Translations under genes and position numbers: made by a program | Assembly: GCA_030062745.1 (NCBI GenBank) | Contig: CP099839.1 | Coordinates: 20,965,324 to 21,029,323 of the forward strand | DNA from: Capitulum mitella | Taxonomy: Eukaryota; Arthropoda; Thecostraca; Pollicipedomorpha; Pollicipedidae | DNA: 64,000 bases | Direction of reading: 5' to 3' | Notes under the pieces: model-generated | The model's database searches: none | What the model was told of the DNA's origin: nothing | What the model saw: only the letters and a program-made list of their open reading frames with translations | Shown: positions 36,002 through 49,700 of the stretch, one piece after another | Position numbering within the stretch: the first letter of the stretch is position 1 | How the letters are laid out: each line of letters begins with the position of its first letter

Positions 36002-39000
36002 CCAAATACATGGTGGTAAATGCAATTTTTGGCTTAATAAATAGCAGCAAAAAAACTTGAAAATTCTCGTTGACCAAAATAAAGTGGGCTAAATCCGTTG
36101 AGAAAACCACATTTGAGGGGAGGTTAGGTTGTCTGGCCCTCGGCTCGGCCCACTCAATCATTTACAGAAATCGACACCTTTGCAAGCATTCATTGCTCAT
36201 CCCCATAATGTACAGTTGCAATGCGGCAAAACGCAAGAAAGACGGCGCGAAACATTTTTATAGTTTCCGTGTGCAACAAAGTTCTTTGCATGTGCAGAAC
36301 CTCGGCGCCGTTTCTGAACCAGTGAACTTTGGCTGGTGAAAGTTCTCCGAGTCATTGTTCATTGACCGGCAGACAGTGCAGGGTCGGCCGGCCGCTTGCC
36401 CCTGCCGCGCTCAGCGCCATCGGTGCCAGCCGACAGCAGCGGCTCGTGACGGCCTGGCGGCATGCAAGGCGCCGCACCACTTTCTCGGCCCCGCCCCGCC
36501 CCGGCTCGGCCCGGTCCGGTCACGTGACAGTGGCGCGGCGCCGCGGCGCGAACCACGTGACCGGACGGTCGGACATGACTCGGCGGGCCGATCGATCGGA
36601 GGTCTGGCGGCGGGCAGCCCCCCGCCCGCGCCACGCCTCGGCCGCCGGCGCCGACTGAGCCCGGCCGGCGGCACCAATTGAACGTGGTCTGCCGACCCCT
36701 CGGCCCGCGGCATCAACTGAACCCGTACGATTGTCTCCTGGGCCCGGCAAAACGTATTCAGTACGCAACATTACAACACGCACTTATTAACCCTCGCCAG
36801 AATTTACCATTCGGACACTTCCGACAGCAGAGGAAGAACGAGATACAGGTGCAGGGTGGCAGGCCCCCCAGCCATTTCCGAACCTGACGGGATAAAACAA
36901 CGAAACAAAAAACGAGCGGCCAGCGTGGCCTTTTAGCCGCACGATGATACCCTGTTTGACGATTTCATATCACACAAAGCCCTTACAGGCGACAAAGTTT
37001 CCATTGGAAACTATGGAAAATAATCCAGGGAGCTCTCAAGGGACCCAAAACGACTCTTAACGATGACAACAGGCCTCACTGTCCAGAAATGTCGTTTTCT
37101 ACAGGCCTTGTAATGTCTATACCTTGCCAAAATTAATCTGAGCCCTTCTAATGATTTTTGTCCTAAATTACGAATGCATGTAAAAAGGCAAGTGGTATAT
37201 AAATGGAACCATGAATGAGTATTGAGAGTGGTGGTTGCCACCCCTAGCCAATTTTTATGTCGAAACAAAAAAGTATTGGGGTTAGGGTGCTAAAATTTGG
37301 GGCATCTTAGTTTTCATTCATTTCGCATTTTCTGAAAAGAGTTGAGGTCGGGCCAGGTCAATAAGATATGGCGTCATTGGCGAGGGTTTGCAGGCCAGTT
37401 TTATGGAAAAACGGTACAATTTTCATTGCAATTTGCTGTTTACAGCATATCTGATGTTTCCTTGGGTTGAACACTAACACCACAATCACACAATGTAGGA
37501 TGATCTAAAATAGTTACATTTAGAGACCAGGCCAGGTCAGTGACCTTTAACTGACCCCAGTTAAACTCGATTTTGTTCCGTCTTTTTTCTGGACTTATTC
37601 CAATGTTTGTGGAAGCAAATCACACTAAAGGGGCAACTTGGGGTCAACCTAGTTGTAAATGGACTACGTCTATGGGCTCCACTAAGTTCAAGACCCTCTT
37701 GATATCAAATGACGTCACTGAACTTGGATGGCCAGATGACGCTGACCTTTGGATGAAATAAAGTGAGTAAGCCGGAATGGTACAAAGTAGATCCCAAGTT
37801 CGAAATCAGCACTCCAAAATACTTTGTATAACACCCACGGTCAATAAAGATCATCCGAGGTACAAAGTTCGGATAATTTCGGGTGACCTTTTTGGCCTTG
37901 GGTTGACAATGGGGCATTTTGAGTGCTGATTTCGAATTTGGCAAACATTTTGCACCGTTCTGACTGTTCCAAATTGATTTCATGGCAGCCACAGGGCTCT
38001 AGATTCCATGCCGTTCCAGCTGGTAACGGGATTTGACCTGATCTGACCTACTGGGTTGGCCTGAAGAATAAATGAAGAGTACTATTTTATTTGCAACGTC
38101 TTAGGGGGTCCTATGATTTTGATACGGTGACTCTAACTGAGAAACCTTATGCTCTGTGGCCTTATCAACAACAAGTTTTGCCATTCCGCCTATTTCGAGA
38201 TAATGACCTGACCTGGGACGCACCAGCTGACCCAAAATCTTAAAACCGGATATCATTGGCTTACTCTTGTGGCGAGCAACAACAACAACGACAAAAACAC
38301 GGCCGTTTTTGTTTCGCGGCTGTAACTTAATTAGGAGCGAAACGGCGGGAGGTCCCACGGCGCCCTCTCGCCTGAGACGTTAGTTAAAAAAGAAACCTAC
38401 GCCTGGCAAGGGATGAGACCAATAGGCGGATAGGCAGCGTCGTAGTCAAGCGCTTTAGGCAGCGTCGTAGTCATGGACGAAAGGGCCATGACCCCATGGA
38501 GCTGAAAACTTAATATTTCTTCAATGCCAAAAATGAAAATAAATGAAAATTGCTGGAACTCGGAAATAAAGTGGCCAAAATCCGAGGATTTCTTTTTTTA
38601 AGGCGATGAGATTTGTCCCGATTCCCTCCTTGGCAAAATTCTAGCTACGCCGCTGGCTTCAGGGGATTGGTTCAACTGACTACGGTTGTAACTAACGGTT
38701 GAAATCCGGTCACTAGTTCTCGAGGTAGGCAGTGGACAAAGGTAATTACTGAAAGGTGACTAATACGCAGTCCGTGTCTGGTTTTGAGCACCCGATATCG
38801 GGCGGCTGGAACTGGGTTCGCTTGTGTTGCTGCACTATAGTGCATGTACTCAACGCGACTTTGTTGGATTTGATTTGATTTGGTTTGATTTATTTCAAAC
38901 CTATCCGCATAAAATGATTTTCGTGGCTTCACGTCGATGAACATGCAACCCTCAAAAAAGCAAAATTAGGAAGGTATAGCACATTCACGCATTGAAGCAT

Positions 39001-40674
39001 GTACAAAGCCACGTCACCTGTCAGCCATTCATGTCGTTGTCCGGGTTTAAAAGTCTGCGATTGCTTTCACGGAAGAGCACTGCAGTACCGTGCGACCCGG
39101 TAGACAAAGCTCCGCCTGCCGCACTCAGTGCACTCAGTGGGCCGCGCTGACCGTTACGGCAGCTGTTGCAGGCTGACGTGCTGGCCCCCGCTGCACATGT
39201 GACCGATGCCCGTTCGGTCCATCTGCCAAGCTGTGCCCGGGTCACGTCGTCCGGGTACCGACGCAATCTCCCCTCCCCCTCAGTGGCCTCAGCAGTGGCG
39301 CAATGCGGGCCTCCCGGGAGAGGCCCACAGTGTAAACCGACGGGGTGACCCTGCCCGCGGCCGAATTGCCTCACACGGCGTCTGTCGTTGACCCGACCCG
39401 ATTTCGAGTCCGGCACACATCTCACAGGGCGTGCCGACGTCTCGAGTCAGGTCCACTAGAGGTAGACCCGTTTCGCTGTTGGTCCTTAGGAATGCCACTA
39501 GAGATAAACCGCATCATTAGGACGAGTTATCTATATGCATTTATATATGTATATATATATATTTATTTATTTATTTATTTATTTATATATGTGTGTGCAA
39601 TTAATATAACATGCGATTTCTCCGAAAAGAAAAGTGATAACAACCATCAACCGTTTTGAGCAGTTCCAAAGGTCTCGTGGAAGTGTTGATGAGCCAAAGA
39701 TTACTGTTAAGGTCGGTGAAGCCTGTGCAGCTAGAAGTGCTCTCTAAACTGTACACAAGCAATGCTGAATAACCTGAATTCTCCCGCTCCTCTGATTTGT
39801 GGCTTAGTTAAACCCTGTTTTCACGCGGGGGGCCATTCACCCCTCCCCCCGACTTTGTTTCCGGCGCCAAAGCCAAATGTCTGTGCCATCGCGCTGAAAT
39901 CTGGTGAATCTTGCTGTTCATTCCTTTTACACGTTACTGTAGAATTACGGTAGAATTACATGTCCTACAGGGAACAGGAGCGGCTCCAGGAGGCGTTTCT
40001 GGGAGGCATGTAAGGCCATTCAGCGGGCATTTCAGATGCATGCCCGCTGGTTGAGATAATGACACTGTAAGGTTATAGGTAGCAATAATAGAATGCCAGT
40101 CAGTGATGATTTGATAATTAGCCAACCACATGGTCTAAAAAATGTTTGGAGACTGCAAAGGGCGGATGCAAGGAACATCATGGGGTGTAATGCACGGTCA
40201 TGTATAAGTGGGTTCTGCGTGCTGAAAACAAGGTACATATAGTTACATAAGGAAACGTTTTTAGACGTGATAACATTGGTCTATAGTGTATGGACTGTAC
40301 TGGGAGCATAGCTAAGAATTAGAGGCGGAGACAGGCGAAGAAATTTGGGTGGTCCAGATTTCGATCCACACTTTCCAATAATTTCCATAATTGATTTCAA
40401 TGCATTAAAAGCATTTACGAAAAATAAACATATGACATATAATTTGCATATGTACATCGACGGGGGCGGATTCAGGAAAAATAAAAGGGAGAAACAAGGA
40501 AATTAATATGGTTTCGGAATGCGATCACACTGCTGGCACTTTCAGTAAGGTACATTAACACCCTATCGTAATTCCCTGGATCTGCCAGCGATGTCTCTTT
40601 TATAGAATGCGGTCATCATCTCACGCAAACATATCGAAATTGACCTAATCACTCAGACGAAAACGATATATATG

Positions 40675-40726
<52 letters not shown>

Positions 40727-43700
40727 CATACGTATATATATGTATATTGTAGACAGTTGTCTACAAAATTTGGATCATTTTATGTCACTTGTTATATATA
40801 TATATATATATAATATATATATATATATATACATAAGAAGTGACATAAAGTGGTCCAAATTTTGTAGACAGCTGTCTTTTTTTTGCATCAGACACTGACA
40901 ATAAATCCACCTATGCTCCTAAAATTGTTTCTAAGCATGTCTTGAGGGCTAAAGATTGTGAAGCTGATACGAGAGTACAAGAAGGCGCCTGCAGCCAGGT
41001 AAGCCAGAGGACGAAAACCGGTCCCTTACCACTTTTACTCTCCTGCAGGCACCACTGAAGTTTTTGCTACTTTTGCATTTGCCAAAGGGTAGTTCAGGTC
41101 ACAAGCTTTCGTTTCAGCCGCTTTTCGTTGAAGTCGGTCCAGCAGACCGGTGGATCTGAGGAGACTGAGTCGCCCCGTCCGCGCACTGATTTCAAGTGAA
41201 ATTCACCCCATGAAAGTTGGATGTACTTGGCACTGGCGGGATATTTCGCCATCTTCCAATTAACCCTATTCCCGGAGGGCTAGACGGTATGGTCGATTCC
41301 CGACAGGGGGGGCAGATTCGGCCCCCCTGAGATCTCACGAAGTACTCGTCCGATTTCATCGCAACAAACAGCAGTCGATTTGCCGTGACGTGAACTACAT
41401 TTTCATAAAAAGAAATTTTCGGAATTTTGAAATTTGTGGATGCAGGAGGGCAAAAACGTCAAAATGGGGGGTACTTTTGGGCTTCTTATAACTCCGTTGT
41501 TTATTGACCGATTTCAATGAAACTGGCATGAATCGAGAGATTATGAATAGAGCTTTTACCATGGGTCCGCAAATCTCAAATTTTGAGAAAATTCATGGGC
41601 GTTCACAGGGTTTCAAAAATTGGAGGATCAGTTTTCGTACAACTGAATGAACAAAAAAGGTAAAAACACTTTTTTGGCTTCTGCTAGTCATGCTATGCTA
41701 AAGAAGTGCAAATCGCATTACAATGTTTGTATAATGTTAGCATAGGCGGTGCCAGGGACATGAAAAAAGGGGAACTGTTAAGGTCACACGTTCTTTAGAT
41801 CAACTTGTGACCTTTGACCTTAAATGACCTCCAGTGACCTTGGGGTCATCTGGAATGATCTCGTGTGCATTTAATATTATCTGTAAACGTTTTCAATCAT
41901 TTGAATTCACTCCATTTCAAAAATTTCATTTCATGGCTATTGCGATATAGGGTACGCGCACGGACATTTTAGGTCATAGCTCCGTGACCCGACCTGATAT
42001 CAAGCTGAACCCTGGTACACAAGTAGAGGGCACTTTTCTACGTCATATATATTCCGAGTTTGGCATTCGAAAAAACGGCGCCAAAATTATTGCAAAAAAA
42101 CAAAATTTTGACTCTTGAGCTTAACCTGACCTTGTAAAGTGACTACAGATAAACAAAATTTTGTGTGCACATTGCCCAACTATTTAGCTATACATCCATA
42201 TAAGGTTTTAAGTTCTAGCTTTAAAACTCTGTTTTTGGCAGACATTTTTCTTTTACCCTCAACATGGCCAAAAATGACCTGAGGTGCCTCCCAAAAACGT
42301 TACCTGGCTCCGCTCCTGACCAACGTAGAATTCTGAAATTTTGTCACAGCGCGTAGAAAAAATAGCTAGGAAAATTCACCAAGTTTCGTGAAGCTGCGTT
42401 AACCCGCGCACGACCGTCGGTCCGTCCCGAACATCGGCGACTGGGGGGGCAGTTGACTGCCCCCCCTCTAACTCACGAACGGTTGGTCGCACGATAAAAA
42501 TAAGCATACCGTTGGAAAGCTTGTGACGAGAAGAGCTCGAAACTGGTCTCATTTTTAAGTTTTAGATAATATGTAAGCCAATTTACGCCCTATATATGTT
42601 TTCTCATAGCCGACTGCATGAGACCGAGAAATGGCCTGAATCTCAAGGGCTGTGTCTAATAACGCATAGGTAAAGGCACCAGCGCACAAGTAAATGTCCG
42701 CGGATGCCGATACACGTCTAATTTCCTCAGATTTGTTCAATATGTACGCCGAAACGTTGAGTTAAAGACACCGTAATTCTCCCGGTCGGCCGTCAGTGTG
42801 CGCCGCTGCCGTATGCGGTACCAAATTGTCGAGAACTAATTTTGGCGTTCCTTTATTTTCGCGATAAGGACAATCTATGTAAATTTTATTGATCTTTGTG
42901 GTTCTTGCGATGGTTTCTCATGCTTAAATTTTGGGAAAATTGATTAGTTGCCAGTCTACAAAGATGGCGGAGCTTTATTCGCGAGAGCCTATTTATTTCC
43001 AAAATATGCTACTTTTTCAAACTTTTTGAGGTTCCTGGTATTAATTTCGTCTGTGCAAGTTAGTTCTGCCATTTTCTACGCATTCATGTAGTTCATCGCC
43101 GATTTTGACGGTGGTACATTTTGGCCCACTACAGTTATTCGTGACCTGACCTCAGGTCAATGGCTGGAGGTCACTGATACTTTGCCCAATGACGGTAACT
43201 AGATGTCTGCTTCACTCCACACTAAAAGTGTTATGGAATATTCCGTCAATTTCCGAAAAAAAAACGACGATATGTCTTAAAAATGGGCTTGACCTTAGGT
43301 CAATGACCCAGAAAATTCCGAAAAACCTGAGATAGCAGATTTGTTGCATCTATCACGGTCACTACTCCCTGAAAGTATTATTGAGATATCTTGTTTTACG
43401 AAAAAGTTAGAGGTCGCTAAACTTTTTTCGACATAGGTCTGTTTGACCTGACCTAGGTCAGGCACTTGACCTGACCTGAGGTCAAAATTTTGACACGAGA
43501 CGTAAAACTAATGGAGCAAAAGGTACACAAAGTTTGGTGACTCTGTGTTTGTTGGTTCTCTCGCAATGCCAGAAAAACCTCAGGGGGGGCAGTCAACTGC
43601 CCCCCCCAGTCGGGGACGGGTTAAAAAGCCTGGAATTGGCAAGCAAAAAACCCGAGGGGGGGCCGATTCCGCCCCCCTGCTGAGAATAGGGTTAATGAAG

Positions 43701-46700
43701 GGGAAATTTTTTGCCGACTGCCATCTCAGGCACCACCCGTCGGACTGCGACGATTCCGGCGGCAATTGCTAGTCAACCGTCACCTCAAGGCGCCAGGCAG
43801 TTCCCATTTGTTGAACGAATGTTAGCGATGAAGCTACAGGTCAAGTCATAGCCATGCAGTTGGCGATTATATGTGAAACGCTGGAGAAGCAGATTAAGTA
43901 GGAAATAATGGTCGACGTTGACTTCCCGGTATGCATAATAAAATTTACTTATTATAAGCAAAAACAATACCTTTCTGAATATGACTTAATGTCAACAGAG
44001 GAAACTTTGTGCACTTTGTTGATGACCCGAGCTTTTTTCTATATACTTCTGGTGTAGCCTTTCTCAAGAAGCTTCTGAAATGGTCAAGTTGTCCATTTTC
44101 GTCGTCATTCCCGAAATCTGGGACTTTGTAACGATCATTTTTGACTTTCTCGAGTTTCATATCTTCTGTATTTGTAGTACTTTGGTCGTCAGTGCTAGCT
44201 TTGTCTCCGATCAAAGGCTAAAATGGCATTGCCCAAAGCTAGCCGCTGACCGCTGTTGACCTCGCTTCAGGTTGCTTATGACATACGCGGCCTGGTTCTT
44301 GGTTTCCTATTATCGTTGAGGAGCTCCTTGCAAGCCAGGTGAAATGAAAGCAGATGATGAAGTACCTGTGCCAACTGCATCTGAAAACCACGACTATGCA
44401 TCAGTTTTGTGGCGTTTTATGGCCTGACCTATGACCTATGGTCAGTCGCGATTCGTCTAGAGATGACTGTGTTCCTAGGGCATCAGTATTCAGCCCTCGT
44501 GGGGCCGGCCTCCGGCTCCATCTTCGCCGGGTCCGGGGTTGTGAAAAACCCCAAGATCTCGAGTACCACGAGTCGCACGGAAAAGCGAAAACGCTTTTGG
44601 AAGGGTTTTGCCACATCTAGAACAATGCAGCTTATTTATCACAATTAATTCAATATGAAAGTCGCCATAGGTCATCTTAGGCCAAACTACCAGTAGCCAT
44701 TTTTGGCAGAATAAATTGGTTTGTAGGTCTTTTACTTACCTCCAAAGAAGTCAGCAGTAAAAAGAATGCCTGATTGACTTGTTTGGTGCAGAAAAGGAGT
44801 ATCTGAAGTAAAATTTGGGCGACCCAGAGGAAATGTTGAAAGAGGAAACATTTCGTCTTTTTTATAAGGGCAGGAGGGGTATTTTTCTAAACGCATAAGA
44901 ATGCGTCTAGACCGGAGCACGCCAAAAATTTGATATGTGTCTGGGACACATGTCAAATGTTCAACCACTATGTTGAGGTTAAGCAAGGTCAACTTAGGTC
45001 AAATTCAAAGACAGACGTTATCACTCGGCTGTTTCAGGCGTCCGTCGTATCACGTGCCGCAAAACCATTGATCAGACACGGCACAGCGTGAAGTCCTCTA
45101 GCTTTCTTCGTAAATGTCCCTTAAACATCGCAAAACTCACGCCCCAAGCATTTTTTCACGTACGACACTTGTACTCTGCGTGGCAGGTACGGAGCTATAT
45201 AAAAGCCTGATGTTTGGTGGAAAGCTATTTTCGCGATGAAGAGGGTTTTACTTTAGCGACCAACAATAAGAGGGTTAAAGCAGTACAAGCTGTATGTAAA
45301 GCGTACCTGGGTGCATTTCTTATCATCTGTGATCATGCACTCTGTTGACATAGAAACGACCAGCATATTTCCGATGATCGGCAATCTAATTTTTAACATG
45401 CCTACTGAAGCAAAAAAAAAGATAATCTGAGCCGTGGAGCCAAATTAAAATAGACTTGTAAATTCAAAATCTACTTCACTTTATGGCGAGCAATATTTGC
45501 CAATCATATCTTCTTAAATGTCAGGGCACATCAGCACTTTGTGATGTTCTTTGTCGTTTGTTCGATATTTCTTGTCAAGGTTTTCGTATTTATTGGAAAT
45601 TCGTAAACTGAAATACTAATATCCATGCAAATCCCACTGAAGTTTTGGTGATATCTATGCATTCACCATCTTCAGAGGTAAACAGGCTGATTGCTGAAAT
45701 GGAACATTTAACTTTTTATGGGATACGAGTTCGAGCGACGAAGCAAATGGCACTTTCAAATAACCAGGCTTCAATGGAAAGCGGGAGAATACGGAGGCAA
45801 TGGCATGACGAAATTACAAAATAGTACGTTGGTACAAAAATGGATAAATGAGCAATGCACAACAGTCTTGAATGTAAGTTTTCAATTAAAATTTTAAAAA
45901 AATCAGTTCAGTTAAATTCAACAGTCGTGCTGAATATAAACGAACACAATTCACCGCTTATCTCGTAGATATACGGACCAATAGTTCCAAGGTCATGCAA
46001 GAGCTGAGCCGTCGGTTTAGTTCCGGTCTGTCGCGTTGAGTGAAGAGAACTTTGTATATATGAGCCTCAACTGGCGATCTACTGGCGATTTTAACCCTCG
46101 CCGGACCGGCCTGTGGATCCACTTTTGCCAGTCTGGGGGTTCATGGGAACCCCTCCTCAAGATCTCGGTTTCTATGAATCCCAAAGAGAATAAAAACACC
46201 GTGGAAAGGTCTTGGCGAAATGCTGTATCTGTTAGAAAAAGGGGCACTTGAGGTCAAATATGATTATTTGAAACAAAGATGAAAAGGAAGGGAAAAATCG
46301 TCTTTGTTCTGGGCAGGAGTCGCGTTTCTACTGAGTGTATAAAAATGTGTTTTAGCTAGAATACGCCGCAAATGTGTCTGACGGTCATATTATAGTCTGC
46401 AACAACCATATTAGGCCAAAACAAGACCACCCTCGGTCGAGGTAATGACTCGTATACGTCAGGCGTATCTGATGTCTGTCGCATCATCTGTCACATTACC
46501 ATTGATAAGACTAGATACAGCATAAAATCCTATACCATTGGATTATGCAATATTCTACATCATGAGCCCCGTGCCTCAAAGCATATTCTACAATGTCACA
46601 CAGATAACGGGCGACGGACCCAGCCAAAATTTAAAAACCTAGCGTTTGGTGGGAAGTTTTCTTGCGATGGCAAGGGTTATGTTTTGATGACCAAGAATAA

Positions 46701-49700
46701 GAGGTCTGAGCAGAACAAACTGCATAGAAAGAAGGCATGGGTCTCATCTCCTGACCACGGGTGGCCTCACATAGTGTGTCCGTATTGAAAACGAGAATAA
46801 TATTTGAAAATAAGTACCATTACATATATTATGTATTGTATTATATATGTATTATCTGGGATTAGATCACCCTAGGCAAGTAAGTTCTTAGCCTATATCA
46901 GTGGTTCCGAAGCACATATGACTACGAACAAACATTCCAAAACTGTAAACCTATTAATCATATTCTGCTGCGAGTCCGGAAATTCGGTATAAAACGCTAC
47001 TCGACATCAAGTAACAGGTCAAGAGGTACAGCTACGTGTTCGAAGGACGTGAGAAGCAGCAGGGCGTATATTCAAGCTTGAAAACCACCCAACGAAAGCC
47101 CCAAAATTTCACTGCGGAACGTAAAATAACGCAAATTTAGCTTTCATAAGGTTAATGACCTGAGCACTTAAAAAAAAATCAGGATAATGGAGTTCTTCCA
47201 TTTGTCATATTTTATCAAAACGCCAAGTTTCACGGCAATTTTTGAGTTTCACGAAATGTTATGTTACTGTTTTTTTTTTGGGGGGGGGGAGATGGTTTTA
47301 CTTGGCCTGCCCTACGTCAGTAACTCGAGCTGACGCTGAATTTAAAAACTGACACAAGGTGTAAAAGTGATGTACAAAAAGGTGCCCAAGGTTTGACGCC
47401 TCAGCACCTTTCGTTTTTTAGATTACTCTCAGAAAACCAGGGGTTTTTCTGAAACCCCGAGCAGGCGAAGATTAACGTGACGCTATTAGAAGTAAGGTCG
47501 TTTCCGGTGATGAGTGTCCTGTGCTTCCGGAGCATGTGTTGTTGTGGAGCTCCGTCTCTGAGGTGCATAGTCAAGCGTCGTGAGAGGGTGATTGTGGCGA
47601 TACCGGCGTAGTGCGTGAGATGTTGCCGGCAATTTTCGTGTGGATGCGTAGATTTATTCACTACGTTGATTCGTTTGGATCGGTTTAAGCCTTTTGACAT
47701 TCTATTTTCCATGACAAGGTGACTCCCAGATAGCGCTTGTCTACTTCCCGTCCTCAAAGGAAAACATTATAAAGTTCCACCCCTGTAACATGTCGCAAAC
47801 AAGGCTGAAAAACGTGATGGGAAGCTTCGCTTCAGCATTCTTATCACGGACCCCAGATGTGATACCAGAGGAGCCATTTACGTATCTGGCAAGAAAGGCC
47901 TAGAGACGCTCTCATTCCGTGGCGGCAGCGCGGCTGGCCGAGGACGAGGCTGACTGTAGACAAGGGGAACAGTTTTTTTAGCCTTGGCCAGAGGTGGACA
48001 CGGGACGAAGACGTCCAGCGTGAGCAGGGCGAGGCAATCGTCATTGCCGGCTTGGAGAGGCAACGATGTTTTTCTAACAACCAACAAGTGGTCACCAATG
48101 CTGGTGGAAGACGCCAGCGCCGGTGTGGGTACTGCGATGCCGAGGAGAAGCAAACGGATGTCTTACTGCGGAGGAAAGATCTTCCCAGAGCCTGTTTTTC
48201 CACCGCCACCGGTCTGCAGCGGCTCCTGCAGGCCGCTGTCAATCGCAGAGCCCCACGCGCTGCAGCGGCTGGTCGCGCTCCTCCGTCGGTGCAGATGATT
48301 TCGGCTATTCTCCTGCTGAGGGCGGCTCAAATCGATCCCGCCCGCCCAGATTGAGGCCGCGGCTCTCTGAGGCAGCCCGAAAGACGGCCGAGAGCACTCG
48401 ACTCCTGCCACTGAGCGCGGTGAAGGGGAGCCGAGCTGGAATATCCGACGTAGAAACGGAGGAGAGGCGACCTCTGGCCTCTTTTTTAGCCAGCGGAGCG
48501 ATGCACAGGAACAGTAGACGCCATTTGATGTGGTATATAAGGTGCCATCTCGTACTCAGCACAGCACCACAGGGATTGCTTAACACTATTTTCTTCTAAG
48601 ATTTTCATGAAAATTAGTTTATAGGGTCTCCTTGGTCACTAATGCACCTCGTACAATTTTGTCTCCATCCGGTCAATGAACGGACCACGAATTACCCCGG
48701 CACCACCTGTGAGTTTTCACCCCCCCCCCCTCCGTCCCGCGACAACGGCAAGGGGGGCGGAGGAGAAGGGGGTAAAATCAACCCCATCGTATCTCGCGGC
48801 GTAAGGACCTGGTCTAAATGATTCTAACGGCAATCAATAAGGCTTGTCTTTTGCATCTCAGTATGTGAAATTTGTTCTCTTGTGTTGACCTGCGACGTCA
48901 CAGGCCACGAAAGTGTCAGATTACGACGAAAAATGTGCAGTGTTTTTAAAGAGACCTAGCAAATGCACCATTTGCATGACAACTTCGAAACTGATATGAA
49001 ACGAAAGATCACAGCTCGGGGTATTTGGTCTGGTGCCATAAGTACGGTAAAAGCTATCCTAGAGTAGCAAGGGAGAGTTTTGAAAGTATGGATTGTAAAG
49101 TTATGACCATATGTGTGTCCATGATGGCCAGACGCGAACAATATATCACACTGCTGGTCGCTCTTTCCTTCTCCTATTTGGCTCTCTCCGTCTCTCGTCG
49201 TGCTGTTCCAATTTACGGTCACACGCACATCGCGCAACACGGTTCTTGTGTCTCGTATTGCTGGCCGTTCGGCGGACAACGTCAATGCTGGGCCGACGGC
49301 ACCGGCCCGTCTCATATACAATGGTGCAGCTGCTGTCGGACTGGTGTGGCGCTGGTACTATGGATGTCAAAATACCCGCCCCGCGCCGCGCCGTTCTACT
49401 GTTGTATGGGGGGGGGGGAAATAACGATTTCATGTTGCTGAAGGATGCGTTTACGCTTTCTGTGCAAACACCAAGAACTCATTTGAATGCCCTAACATTT
49501 CTCGCTCACTCTGAATGCGTGATAAAATGTCGCCTAGGGTATGACGGTAGCAGTATATGCATCGTATTCAAACCTGCCATTTATATGCTTTCCCCGTATG
49601 TGTGCTGGGCGCAACGGTTTGGAAAATGATGGTGCTGCAAGATATTCATTCCTCGCAATAACAGAATAGTAATGGCGGATTTTACTCGTTTTCCTCCATT

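Noticed and set aside
48163-48411. P-loop-like GGGGKTGSGKIF on the minus strand
   Set aside because: The required Ser/Thr after GK is Ile and the frame stops shortly after. No helicase or ATPase motifs follow.
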